Below the pieces are notes generated by a model. It did not search any database. It saw only the letters and a list, made by a program, of their open reading frames with translations, and was not told where the DNA came from. A stretch of DNA of 64,000 nt from Pseudobacter sp. (GTDB taxonomy: Bacteria > Bacteroidota > Bacteroidia > Chitinophagales > Chitinophagaceae). Each line of letters begins with the position of its first letter. The first letter of the stretch is position 1. Below are positions 42,488 to 50,714 of the stretch, piece by piece. Position numbers and translations under genes: made by a program. Location of the stretch: NCBI GenBank assembly GCA_017849455.1, contig JAFIGX010000006.1, positions 85,759-149,758 on the forward strand, read 5' to 3'.

Positions 42488-43015
42488 ATGCAAACCCTGA
42501 AACTCGTGTTTTTGTTCGGATGGGTGGTCATTTTTTCCTGTGCGCAGAAACAGGGGGCAGAGCCGGAAAAAATGCAATGGCTGTCGCTCCAGCAGGTTGC
42601 CGATAGCTTGCAGAAAGCCAAGCGGCCTGTATTGATCGACCTGTATACCGATTGGTGTGGCTGGTGCAAGGTGATGGACAAGAGGACTTATGCCAATAAA
42701 AATGTAAGCGCTTATATCCAACAGAAATTTTATGCCGTGAAACTGGATGCGGAAACCCGGCAGGCTATCACCTGGCAGGGGAAGAAATATAATTTCAATG
42801 ACCGCTACCGTACCAATGATTTTGCCATTTATCTCACCAATGGACAGCTTTCTTATCCCACCACCGTGGTGATCCCGGTCGATGGAGAACCACAGGCCAT
42901 TCCTGGTTTTTTAGCTCCTAATGAATTCGAACTGATCGCAAAATATTTTGGAGAAGGACAATTCGGTAAAACACCTTTCGAAAAATTTCAGCGGGAGTTC
43001 AAATCGTCCTGGTAA
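42488..43015 (+). CDS. Thioredoxin-fold lipoprotein (DUF255-like)
   Basis: The protein has 175 residues. A lipoprotein signal ends at Cys18 (VVIFSCAQ). A thioredoxin fold with DWCGWCK (Cys57 and Cys60) follows, then KTYxNxxV-type sequence and the cis-Pro region SYPTTVVI. This is the envelope thiol-disulfide protein type with a CxWC active site, anchored in a membrane and facing the periplasm. Reductase or isomerase activity is inferred; the partner is unknown. Confidence 0.88.
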   Translation: MQTLKLVFLFGWVVIFSCAQKQGAEPEKMQWLSLQQVADSLQKAKRPVLIDLYTDWCGWCKVMDKRTYANKNVSAYIQQKFYAVKLDAETRQAITWQGKKYNFNDRYRTNDFAIYLTNGQLSYPTTVVIPVDGEPQAIPGFLAPNEFELIAKYFGEGQFGKTPFEKFQREFKSSW

Positions 43016-43171
43016 AATGCTTCGCCATCCTGGCGATACATGAGCGATTTTATTAATGATTTCGGAAAAATTCCTTCAAATCCAAACCCATCTTGTATTT
43101 ACAGGAAAAAAATCATTAACGTTCCTTTGATATATCGAATAAATTAAATGTTAAACTCCTGTGAAGTTTAC

Positions 43172-43183
43172 GCAAACGTTTGC
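43172..43183. promoter_or_regulatory. Operator-like palindrome GCAAACGTTTGC
   Basis: This 12-bp perfect palindrome with a central CG, in ACGCAAACGTTTGCAAGCGT, has the form of LacI/GalR-family operators. It lies in a 600-base gap with no gene between 43016 and 43617. No LacI-type gene is in the window and the controlled gene is unknown. Confidence 0.35.
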
Positions 43184-43315
43184 AAGCGTACTCTCGAAGC
43201 CAGCAGTCTATCTGCAAAAGTTTCTCGCTTATTTTCCAGTTGACTGCGATCAAGAATAGCAATTTCGTTGCAAAAAAAACCGCAAAATGCAACCGTTGTT
43301 TCAACGCTATCATCT

Positions 43316-43323
43316 TATATTTG
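43316..43323 (+). promoter_or_regulatory. -7 promoter element (TATATTTG) before a short terminated transcript
   Basis: TATATTTG is an exact TAnnTTTG match with TTG 17 bases upstream (43296-43298). No protein gene follows on this strand; a strong terminator follows about 50 bases later. Confidence 0.45.
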
Positions 43324-43329
43324 AATTTT

Positions 43330-43399
43330 CATAGGATAAGGTTTAATGGTTAATGGTATTTGATTAGTGCAGCCTCCCCTCCGGGAGGCTCTTTTTTTG
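43330..43399 (+). ncRNA. Candidate small RNA of about 70 nt
   Basis: The segment runs from a consensus promoter (43316-43323) to a canonical intrinsic terminator (43371-43399). It contains only a five-codon ORF (ATGGTTAATGGTATTTGA). It matches no RNA family I recognise. It could be a regulatory RNA or a leader left from a lost gene. Confidence 0.4.
43371..43399 (+). terminator. Intrinsic terminator
   Basis: A perfect 8-bp GC-rich stem (AGCCTCCC with GGGAGGCT, loop CTCC) is followed by CTTTTTTTG. It is the best rho-independent terminator in this gap and ends the candidate small RNA. Confidence 0.85.
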
Positions 43400-43448
43400 T
43401 CTGAACTGGGATGAGTGGGATTTTTGGAATAGGTAGGATAATTCAGAT

Positions 43449-43462
43449 CGGTTACGTAACCG
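43449..43462. promoter_or_regulatory. Operator-like palindrome CGGTTACGTAACCG
   Basis: A perfect 14-bp palindrome inside the family G repeat loop. It could be a protein-binding site or simply a nested repeat element. No target gene is evident. Confidence 0.3.
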
Positions 43463-43494
43463 GCTTTCTTCTATTATTATTTTATTGCATAGAT

Positions 43495-43522
43495 AAAAGG
43501 CCCGCAATTTTGCGGGCCTTTT
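43495..43522 (-). terminator. Bidirectional intrinsic terminator (serine palmitoyltransferase end)
   Basis: A 13-bp perfect stem (AAAAGGCCCGCAA with TTGCGGGCCTTTT, 2-base loop) has T-runs on both strands. On the reverse strand it lies 95 bases beyond the palmitoyltransferase stop. Confidence 0.75.
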
Positions 43523-43617
43523 CAGCTTGTAAAGATATAGCGCTAATAAATTTTGTTTGCATTTTTACCTTATCAGGCACCTATCCCATCAATCCCATAC
43601 ATCCCAAAAATCCCAGT

Positions 43618-44877
43618 TCAGACAGATTCCGCCATATCCGGAATCGCTTCCACTTTATATTCACCTGCATCCAGCTTTTTCTTTGTAGCCTCGAATGCTT
43701 TCAGGGTAGCTTCGATGTCTGCATCGGTGTGCGCTGCCGTGGGAATAAGACGATAGATGATATGTCCTTTGGGGATCACCGGGTATACAACGATCGAGCA
43801 GAAGACGCCATAATTCTCGCGCAGGTCCATCACCATGGCCGTTGCCTCTTCCACACCGCCTTTCATATATACAGGCGTTACCACGGAATCCGTTTTGCCG
43901 ATATCGAATCCTCTTGATTTCAGTCCATTTTGCAGCTTCCTGGCATTCGACCATAATTTTTCCTTCAGCTCAGGACGCGTACGAAGCATTTCCAGGCGTT
44001 TGAGATTGCCCAATACGTACGGCATGGGCAGGCTCTTGGCAAAGATCTGGCTGCGGATATTGTAACGGATATAGTCGATAATGGATTTGGGTCCGGCCAG
44101 GAAAGCCCCGATCGATGCCATCGATTTGGCGAAAGTGGAGAAATAAAGATCTACTCCATCCTGTACGCCCTGCTCTTCGCCGGCGCCTGCGCCCGTTTTG
44201 CCCAATGTGCCGAAGCCATGGGCATCATCCAGCAGGATCCTGAAGTCATATTTATCTTTCAGCGCAACGATCTCTTTCACCTTGCCCTGGTCGCCGGCCA
44301 TGCCGAACACCCCTTCCGTGATCACGAGGATACCACCGGTGCCCTGCTTTTCGATCAGCGCAGAGGCCCGCTGCAACTGCTTTTCGAAGTCTTCCAGATC
44401 ATTATGCTTGTACACATACCTGTGGCCCTGGTGCAAACGAAGGCCGTCGATGATACAGGCATGGCTTTCCGCATCGTAAACGATCACATCATGACGGCCG
44501 CAGATCACATCGATGATGCTCACCATTCCCTGGTAGCCATAATTGAGTAATATCGCATCTTCCTTGCTTTCAAATTCAGCCAGCTCTTTTTCCAGTTGCT
44601 CATGGTAGTTGCTGTTGCCACTCATCATTCTTGCGCCCATCGGCAATGCCAGCCCGAACCTGGCCGCAGCATCTCCATCTATTTTACGGATCTCAGGGTG
44701 ATTGGCGAGCCCCAGGTAATTATTCAAACTCCAAACGATCATTTCCTTACCACGAAATTTCATCCTGTTCCCGATCTCGCCTTCCAGCTTGGGAAAGGCA
44801 AAATATCCATGCGCCCTTTCGCGGTGCTGACCAATGGGCCCATAATGCTTGAGCAACCTTTCGAAAATGTCTGCCAT
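43618..44877 (-). CDS. spt: Serine palmitoyltransferase (Bacteroidota type; alpha-oxoamine synthase family)
   Basis: This 419-residue PLP enzyme has SLNNYLGLANHPEIRK, GARMMSGNSNYHEQLEKELA, LLDDAHGFGTLGKTGAG and the PLP Lys in STFAKSMASIGAFLAG. The N-terminal GYFAFPKLEGEIGNRMKFRG matches what I recall of the Porphyromonas and Bacteroides enzyme shown to make 3-ketodihydrosphingosine. Glycine C-acetyltransferase (Kbl) is the closest alternative. It would begin sphingolipid synthesis on the cytoplasmic side. The C-terminal codons are in a repeat arm. Confidence 0.82.
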   Translation of the reverse strand: MADIFERLLKHYGPIGQHRERAHGYFAFPKLEGEIGNRMKFRGKEMIVWSLNNYLGLANHPEIRKIDGDAAARFGLALPMGARMMSGNSNYHEQLEKELAEFESKEDAILLNYGYQGMVSIIDVICGRHDVIVYDAESHACIIDGLRLHQGHRYVYKHNDLEDFEKQLQRASALIEKQGTGGILVITEGVFGMAGDQGKVKEIVALKDKYDFRILLDDAHGFGTLGKTGAGAGEEQGVQDGVDLYFSTFAKSMASIGAFLAGPKSIIDYIRYNIRSQIFAKSLPMPYVLGNLKRLEMLRTRPELKEKLWSNARKLQNGLKSRGFDIGKTDSVVTPVYMKGGVEEATAMVMDLRENYGVFCSIVVYPVIPKGHIIYRLIPTAAHTDADIEATLKAFEATKKKLDAGEYKVEAIPDMAESV

Positions 44878-45006
44878 ATTATAGATTTATTAAAAGTTTA
44901 CATATTTGCTGAACTGCACCAAAGTCGCAAAAATAACGTTTTTTGGGGCATTGAATTGTAAGTGCGATCTCACGATTTTTTAATTTCGCTAATTTCCCCG
45001 TTCAAT

Positions 45007-45014
45007 TATTTTTG
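45007..45014 (+). promoter_or_regulatory. -7 promoter element (TATTTTTG) for the phosphatase gene
   Basis: Exact TAnnTTTG match, ending 16 bases before the ATG at 45031. Confidence 0.5.
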
Positions 45015-45030
45015 TTAAAAATCATTCTTC

Positions 45031-46674
45031 ATGCGAAAGTTCCTCCTGTCAGTGACCTTCATCTCCCTATCCCTGGCCTCTTTCTCCCAACGCAAAAAAA
45101 GCGCGATCAACACGCCCGACAGACCCAAACTCGTTGTTGGGATAGTGGTCGACCAGATGCGATGGGACTATCTCTATCGCTATTACGACCGCTATGCCCC
45201 GGATGGCGGGTTCAGGAGATTCCTCCAGCAAGGCTTTAGCTGCGAGAATACCCTGATCCCCTATACGCCTACCATCACGGCCTGCGGCCATACCTGTATC
45301 TATACAGGAAGCGTGCCAGCCATACATGGTATAACGGGTAATGCATGGTGGGACAATGAGCTTATGCGCTCCGTGTACTGCACCGAAGATAAAAATGTGA
45401 GGACCGTAGGCTCTGCCACGGCGGCCGGTCAAATGAGCCCCCGCAATATGCTGGTCACCACTGTGGGGGATGAACTGCGCCTCGCTACCAACTTCAGGAG
45501 CAAAGTGATCGGCGTTGCCATCAAGGACCGTGGTGGTATCCTGCCTGCCGGCCATTCGGCCAATGCTGCTTATTGGTATGATAGCAAATCGGGCGACTGG
45601 ATCAGCTCCAGCTATTATATGAATGATCTCCCCCAATGGGTGAAAGATCTCAATGCACAGAAACTGACCGACAAATATTATGAACAGGGATGGAACCTGC
45701 TCTATCCGGCCGATACCTATCTGCAAAGCACAGCCGATGATGAACCCTACGAGAGCAAACCGCTCGGCACCGATCAGAAAGGATTCCCTTATGATCTGAA
45801 AAGGTTCGCCGGAAAAAATTATGGAGCTATCGCCAGCACACCTTATGGCAATTCCATTACAGCGGCCATGGCCAAAGCAGCTATCGCCAATGAGCAACTG
45901 GGTACAGACGCCATTACGGATTTTCTCGCGGTGAGCTTCTCTTCCCCCGATTATATCGGACATGCCTTCGGGCCCAATTCGATGGAAGCGGAAGATGGAT
46001 TCCTGCGGCTCGACAGGGAACTGGGCGATCTCTTTCAGTACCTCGACCAACAAGTGGGCAAGGGTCAGTACCTCGTATTCCTCTCGGCCGACCATGGCGT
46101 TGCCCATATACCCGGTTTCCTGCAGGAAAATAAACTGCCCGGCGGCACCATCGATGACAGCCGCTGGATGAAAGAGCTGAACACTTCCCTCCAACAAAGT
46201 TTTGGCACTGACAGACTGATCACAAGTACTTATAATTACCAGTTCTATCTCAATCATCCACTGATGGATTCCCTGAAGACCGATGAGAAGGCCGTGAAGA
46301 AAATTATCGTGAATTATCTTTCAAAACAGGAAGGGGTTGCAAGGGCCTTTGCGATCGATAAGATCATGGAAGTACCATTGAACGGAAAGATCAGGGATAT
46401 GCTGGTGAATGGGTATTACCCACGCAGGAGCGGCGATATCCAGTTCGTGCTGCAACCAGGCTATATCGATGGCGGAGTAACAGGCACCACGCATGGCATC
46501 TGGAACCCCTATGATGCCCATATCCCGCTTCTTTTCTATGGTTGGAAAGTGCCGCATGGGAAGACCAACCGCGAAACCTACATGACCGATATTGCACCGA
46601 CCATTGCGGCATTACTACACATTCAAATGCCCAATGGGGCCGTGGGCCATGTAATAGAAGAAGTAACACAATAA
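45031..46674 (+). CDS. PafA-type alkaline phosphatase
   Basis: The protein has 547 residues. A signal peptide (SVTFISLSLASFSQ) is followed by an alkaline phosphatase superfamily core: VVDQMRWDYLYRYYDRY with a metal Asp, the nucleophile motif YTPTITACGHTCIYTGSVPA, FSSPDYIGHAFGPNSMEAED, SADHGVAHIPGF and GTTHGIWNPYDAHIPLLFYG with a metal His. It closely resembles PafA of Flavobacteria, a calcium-independent, phosphate-insensitive periplasmic monoesterase. Thr replaces Ser as nucleophile. It is probably exported to release phosphate from organic esters. Confidence 0.9.
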   Translation: MRKFLLSVTFISLSLASFSQRKKSAINTPDRPKLVVGIVVDQMRWDYLYRYYDRYAPDGGFRRFLQQGFSCENTLIPYTPTITACGHTCIYTGSVPAIHGITGNAWWDNELMRSVYCTEDKNVRTVGSATAAGQMSPRNMLVTTVGDELRLATNFRSKVIGVAIKDRGGILPAGHSANAAYWYDSKSGDWISSSYYMNDLPQWVKDLNAQKLTDKYYEQGWNLLYPADTYLQSTADDEPYESKPLGTDQKGFPYDLKRFAGKNYGAIASTPYGNSITAAMAKAAIANEQLGTDAITDFLAVSFSSPDYIGHAFGPNSMEAEDGFLRLDRELGDLFQYLDQQVGKGQYLVFLSADHGVAHIPGFLQENKLPGGTIDDSRWMKELNTSLQQSFGTDRLITSTYNYQFYLNHPLMDSLKTDEKAVKKIIVNYLSKQEGVARAFAIDKIMEVPLNGKIRDMLVNGYYPRRSGDIQFVLQPGYIDGGVTGTTHGIWNPYDAHIPLLFYGWKVPHGKTNRETYMTDIAPTIAALLHIQMPNGAVGHVIEEVTQ

Positions 46675-46698
46675 CCGGTAGTTATATAATTATTGTAT

Positions 46699-46729
46699 AA
46701 GTGGCAGCTTTTGTACAAGGCTGCCACTT
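46699..46729 (+). terminator. Hairpin after the phosphatase gene
   Basis: A perfect 10-bp stem (AAGTGGCAGC with GCTGCCACTT, 11-base loop) lies 25 bases after the stop. The T-run is short and is shared with the promoter of the next gene. Confidence 0.55.
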
Positions 46730-46736
46730 ACTTTTG
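46729..46736 (+). promoter_or_regulatory. -7 promoter element (TACTTTTG) for the M16 protease gene
   Basis: TACTTTTG fits TAnnTTTG and ends 23 bases before the ATG. It overlaps the foot of the preceding hairpin. Confidence 0.5.
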
Positions 46737-46759
46737 CAGTCAACAAAAATTACTCATTT

Positions 46760-49594
46760 ATGAACAAACCTGTTACAACCAGGATGCGATGGATACTCAT
46801 CGGCTTCCTGACTCTTTTTACAGAGGTTACGATCGCTCAGGTAAAACTGACCGATAGACTGCCCCTCGACCCCAAAGTAAAGGTCGGTAAGCTCGAGAAC
46901 GGATTGACGTATTACATCCGGCAGAACAAAAAGCCGGAACAAAAAGTGGAACTGCGACTGGTACTGAACGCCGGTTCCATCAATGAAGACGATAACCAGC
47001 AGGGACTGGCGCACATGGCCGAGCACATGGCCTTCAACGGCACCACACATTTCAAAAAGAATGAGCTCATATCATACCTGCAAAACATCGGTGTAGGTTT
47101 TGGCAATGACCTGAACGCATACACCAGTTTCGATCAGACTGTTTATATCTTGCCCATCCCGACAGACAAACCCGGTAATCTTGAGAAAGGGTTCCAGATA
47201 TTGGAAGACTGGGCACACAATGTTACTTATCTCACTGAAGACATCAACAGTGAGCGTGCCATCATCCTCGAAGAAAGCCGGATGGGAAAAAATGCCAACG
47301 ACAGGATGTTCAAGAAGATATATCCCGAGTTGTTTGCCGGGTCAAAATACGCCAAGCGGATCCCGATCGGGCTCGATACCCTGATCCGCAATTTCAAACC
47401 TGAACTGATCCGCAAATTCTACAAGGACTGGTACCGCCCCAATCTCATGGCAGTGGTCGTTGTAGGCGACATCGAGCCTGCCAAAGCAGAAGCAATGATC
47501 AGAAAACATTTTACAGGATTGAAGAACCCGGCCAATCCACGCAAGCGCGAATATGCTACCGTTCCCCCCTATGCGAAAAGCAATGCCATGGTAGTGACCG
47601 ACAAAGAGGCTACCAGCTATACTGTGGCCATCAATTATCCTACTTTCCGTACTACGCCATCGCTCACGCTGGCGGATTACCGGAATGACCAGGCAAAGAA
47701 TATTTTTGTATCGCTGGTGAATCAACGCCTTTCTGAACTGACACAAAAAGAAAATCCCCCTTTTCTCTTTGCAAGGGCCAGCTTCGGGTCCTATGCAAGA
47801 GGTTATGATGCATTCGGTGCATTTGCCGCCGCTGGTACCGGCGATGTGAACAAAGCACTGTCGGCCATGACGGAAGAGCTGGAGCGTGTAGAACGTTATG
47901 GTTTTACAGAGGCAGAATTGGAGCGTGCCAAAAAGAATACCCTGGCAACCTATGAGCGGGCATATAACGACCGCGATAAGAACGAATCCGGCAATTATGT
48001 AGATGAGTATGTCAATCTTTTCCTGGAGCAGCAGCCCAGCCCGGGTATTGAAAAAGAATATGAATATGTAAAATCGTTGTTGCCCGGTATCACGCTGGCA
48101 GAGGTAAATGCGGTGGCGAATAAATTCAAGAATGAAAAGAACCGCTTCGTGTACCTCACAGGCCCTGAAGGGAAGGGAACTTTGCCCACCGGTAACGACC
48201 TGCTGACACTGGTCGATGCAAAAGAAAAGGCCGACATCAAGCCTTATGAAGAAAAAGCGATCGCTGCCACCTTGCTGAAATCCGCACCGAAACCAGGCGC
48301 CATCGTATCCAAAACAACGAATGCTGTGCTGGGCACTACGGAGCTCACCCTCAGCAATGGGGTTACCGTAACTTTGAAACCTACCGATTTCAAAAATGAC
48401 CAGATCCTGATCGGCGCCACCAGGCCCGGCGGTAAGAATAATTTCGGGCTGGCTGATAAATATAATGTAGAATATGCCATTGCTGCTGTGGGCTCGATGG
48501 GCGTAGGTGAATTTTCGCCTACTGATCTCCGTAAGGCACTGGCAGGTAAAACCGTTGGTGTGAAGACAGTGATCACACCCATATCTACAGGTTTGAATGG
48601 CAGTTCGGGGGTGAAAGACCTGGAAACGCTTTTCCAACTGACGCATTTGTATTTTACATCGCCGAGGAAGGACCAGGAACTGTTCCAATCGTTCGTACAG
48701 CGTAATAAATCGCAGTTCGCGAATATCATGTCGAACCCGCAGGCTGCCTTCTCCGATACTTTGCAGCAGGTGATGTCCAATAACAACCCGCTGGCAGCGA
48801 TCACTGTTCCAAAAAGCGAGTACTTCGACAAGCTCGATATCGATCGTATACTGGCTATTTATAAAGAGCAGTTCGGCGATGCGAATGGTATGCATTTCGT
48901 ACTCACAGGCAGCTTCAAAGAGGCCGACGTTTTACCCTTGATCGAGAATTATATTGCCAGCCTTCCTTCCAGCGGGAAACAATTCAATTTTGTGGATAAC
49001 CAGGTGCGCGTAGTGCCCGGCAAACATTTCCTGCAGGTGAATAAAGGCAAAGATGAGAAAAGCCTGATCCTCGCTTTTTATACCGGAGAAACGCCGTATT
49101 CCGAAGCGTTGGACCTGAAGATGCAGGCCCTGAGCGAAGTATTGAATATCCGCATCATAGAAGAACTGCGGGAGAAGATCCAGGGCATCTATGGTGGAGG
49201 AACATTCGCCGGCCTCGAAAAATATCCTTATGCCAATTACAGCTTCGTACTGCAATTGCCCTGTGGCCCGGCTAAAGTGGACACATTGCTGAAAGCAGTG
49301 AAAAAAGAATTTGCCGAGATCGCTGCAAAAGGGCCTGAGGCCAGCTATCTCGATAAAGTAAAAAAACAATGGATCGAGCAATACAGAACAGGCATCAAAG
49401 AAAATGGTACCTGGCTCAACCAATTGCTGCAATACAAATTGCAGGGAGGTGATCCGGACAGGTTCATCAATTACGAAAAATATGTGAACGCCCTCACCAC
49501 GAAAGATGTGCAGGAAGCAGCACAACTGGTCTTTGGCGGAAAGAACGAATTTGTGGCGGTGCAGATGCCGGAAGGGTCGGAACAAAAAAAATAA
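46760..49594 (+). CDS. Exported M16 family zinc metalloprotease
   Basis: The protein has 944 residues. The signal region (WILIGFLTLFTEVTIAQ) is followed by the M16 active domain with inverted zinc motif HMAEHMAF (HxxEH) near residue 95 and the downstream Glu in ILEESRMGKNANDRMF. A second inactive M16 domain and a third C-terminal half follow, giving the long form seen in Bacteroidota (PqqL-like). It degrades peptides in the periplasm. Asn-Pro rich loops and conserved Arg/Tyr sit near the end (ILNIRIIEELREKIQGIYGG). Confidence 0.92.
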   Translation: MNKPVTTRMRWILIGFLTLFTEVTIAQVKLTDRLPLDPKVKVGKLENGLTYYIRQNKKPEQKVELRLVLNAGSINEDDNQQGLAHMAEHMAFNGTTHFKKNELISYLQNIGVGFGNDLNAYTSFDQTVYILPIPTDKPGNLEKGFQILEDWAHNVTYLTEDINSERAIILEESRMGKNANDRMFKKIYPELFAGSKYAKRIPIGLDTLIRNFKPELIRKFYKDWYRPNLMAVVVVGDIEPAKAEAMIRKHFTGLKNPANPRKREYATVPPYAKSNAMVVTDKEATSYTVAINYPTFRTTPSLTLADYRNDQAKNIFVSLVNQRLSELTQKENPPFLFARASFGSYARGYDAFGAFAAAGTGDVNKALSAMTEELERVERYGFTEAELERAKKNTLATYERAYNDRDKNESGNYVDEYVNLFLEQQPSPGIEKEYEYVKSLLPGITLAEVNAVANKFKNEKNRFVYLTGPEGKGTLPTGNDLLTLVDAKEKADIKPYEEKAIAATLLKSAPKPGAIVSKTTNAVLGTTELTLSNGVTVTLKPTDFKNDQILIGATRPGGKNNFGLADKYNVEYAIAAVGSMGVGEFSPTDLRKALAGKTVGVKTVITPISTGLNGSSGVKDLETLFQLTHLYFTSPRKDQELFQSFVQRNKSQFANIMSNPQAAFSDTLQQVMSNNNPLAAITVPKSEYFDKLDIDRILAIYKEQFGDANGMHFVLTGSFKEADVLPLIENYIASLPSSGKQFNFVDNQVRVVPGKHFLQVNKGKDEKSLILAFYTGETPYSEALDLKMQALSEVLNIRIIEELREKIQGIYGGGTFAGLEKYPYANYSFVLQLPCGPAKVDTLLKAVKKEFAEIAAKGPEASYLDKVKKQWIEQYRTGIKENGTWLNQLLQYKLQGGDPDRFINYEKYVNALTTKDVQEAAQLVFGGKNEFVAVQMPEGSEQKK

Positions 49595-49617
49595 TATAGG
49601 GGATACCGCATGCTAAA

Positions 49618-49649
49618 GCCCTGGCAATCTTTGATTGCCGGGGTTTTTT
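49618..49649 (+). terminator. Intrinsic terminator of the M16 gene
   Basis: GCCCTGGCAATC pairs with GATTGCCGGGGT (3-base loop, one G-U pair) and is followed by TTTTTT. It lies 24 bases after the stop. The remaining 200 bases to the next gene are AT-rich and hold no clear element. Confidence 0.8.
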
Positions 49650-49857
49650 ATTTGAGCTGTCCTTTGAAATGCAACCGAGTTGCATTAATAATACATGATA
49701 AGTTTTTTTGCTATCTTCTTTTAACACTAACTTACAGGTATAGACGGTTATTCTATTCTTTCCCCCTGACATAAGGTTTCTCCGGTAATGCCTACGAATT
49801 ATTGTATGTAGTAATTCTGCATAGTCCTATTCTATTTTTTTAACCGACTAAAAAAAC

Positions 49858-50658
49858 ATGCACATGAGAAAGCTCATCCAAATTGCAGCGTTGCCTGTAT
49901 TTATTTTCGTACTGCTCTTTTCCTGTAAGAAAGATTCCAAACAGACGGCCAATCAGGACATCTCCCAGGATGTACTGAACGGGATCCATAACATGGGTCT
50001 GAGTACTCAGAATGTAGCGAAGCATCCGGAAGGGTACCTGGTGGAAGGTGATATCGTGATCACGCAGGAAGACCTTACCAATTCACATGAACAGCAACTA
50101 ATGCGGATCGCGGAAGTAGAGCAATACCGTACTACCAATACGGTGACGGGGTTGCCGAGAAATATCACTATCCGTGTCTCCTCCTCTTTACCCTCCAGCT
50201 ATGTAACTGCTACCAATGCCGCCATTGCACGGTATAATGCTTTGGGATTGCGTATTACATTCTCCCGCGTTACATCGGGAGGCAATATCGTTATTTCCGC
50301 AGCTCCTTCCGGTGCTGGTTACCTGGCCTCTTCAGGTTTCCCCTCCGGTGGCAATCCGTATGGTTCCGTATTGGTGAACAGGTCCTATCTCGATACCTGG
50401 AATGCCAATACCGTTACCTCCATCATTGCTCATGAAGTGGGCCATGCCATTGGGTTTCGTCATACAGACTACATGAACAGGGCCTATAGTTGTGGTGGAA
50501 CGCCGGTGAATGAAGGTTCTGCCGGCGTAGGCGCCATCCATATTCCGGGCACGCCCACCGGACCCGATGCGGGTTCATGGATGCTTGCCTGTATCGGCAA
50601 TGGCGTGAATCGCCCCTTCAATGCCAATGATCAGATCGCTTTGAATTACGTATACTAG
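49858..50658 (+). CDS. Zinc metalloprotease lipoprotein (M57/HEIGH type)
   Basis: The protein has 266 residues. The lipoprotein signal ends at Cys23 (FVLLFSCKKD). A zincin motif HEVGHAIGFRHTD gives His192, Glu193, His196 and His202. Flanking sequence (ITIRVSSSLPSSYVTATNAA, SYLDTWNANTVTSIIAHE) fits the dual-action HEIGH / peptidase M57 group. It is attached to the outer membrane or cell surface; substrate unknown. The ATG at 49864 is equally plausible. A strong terminator follows. Confidence 0.88.
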   Translation: MHMRKLIQIAALPVFIFVLLFSCKKDSKQTANQDISQDVLNGIHNMGLSTQNVAKHPEGYLVEGDIVITQEDLTNSHEQQLMRIAEVEQYRTTNTVTGLPRNITIRVSSSLPSSYVTATNAAIARYNALGLRITFSRVTSGGNIVISAAPSGAGYLASSGFPSGGNPYGSVLVNRSYLDTWNANTVTSIIAHEVGHAIGFRHTDYMNRAYSCGGTPVNEGSAGVGAIHIPGTPTGPDAGSWMLACIGNGVNRPFNANDQIALNYVY

Positions 50659-50686
50659 AAAACAGCTTGCGGAGTTACTGCATGAG

Positions 50687-50713
50687 CGGCCTTCTGAAGA
50701 AGGCCGTTTTTTT
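50687..50713 (+). terminator. Intrinsic terminator
   Basis: CGGCCTTCTGAAGAAGGCCG, an almost perfect stem, is followed by TTTTTTTG. It ends the zinc-protease transcript and lies 2 bases before the stop of the convergent DUF1016 gene. Confidence 0.85.
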
Positions 50714-50714
50714 G

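Larger units (their letters stand above)
43399..43627. repeat. Family G inverted word repeat
   Basis: The left arm (43399-43440) has TGTCTGAACTGGGATGAGTG and GGATTTTTGG words; the right arm (43577-43627) has CCCATACATCCCAAAAATCC then CAGTTCAGACAG. The arms are inverted and enclose a 14-bp palindrome and a terminator hairpin. The right arm runs over the stop codon of the serine palmitoyltransferase gene. Confidence 0.75.

Noticed and set aside
43116..43313. A 65-residue reverse ORF in the 43016-43617 gap
   Set aside because: No promoter, no recognisable sequence, and it crosses the operator-like palindrome. Insufficient support.
43411..43917. A 168-residue forward frame starting just after the terminator at 43399
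   Set aside because: Most of it is antisense to the serine palmitoyltransferase gene, and it begins inside repeat words.
45067..46257. A 396-residue reverse frame opposite the PafA phosphatase gene
   Set aside because: Antisense shadow of a gene with clear catalytic motifs; no start context or recognisable domain.
47342..48895. A 517-residue reverse frame opposite the M16 protease gene
   Set aside because: It is antisense to a well supported protease and its composition (Cys, His, Ile and Arg rich) is that of a shadow frame.
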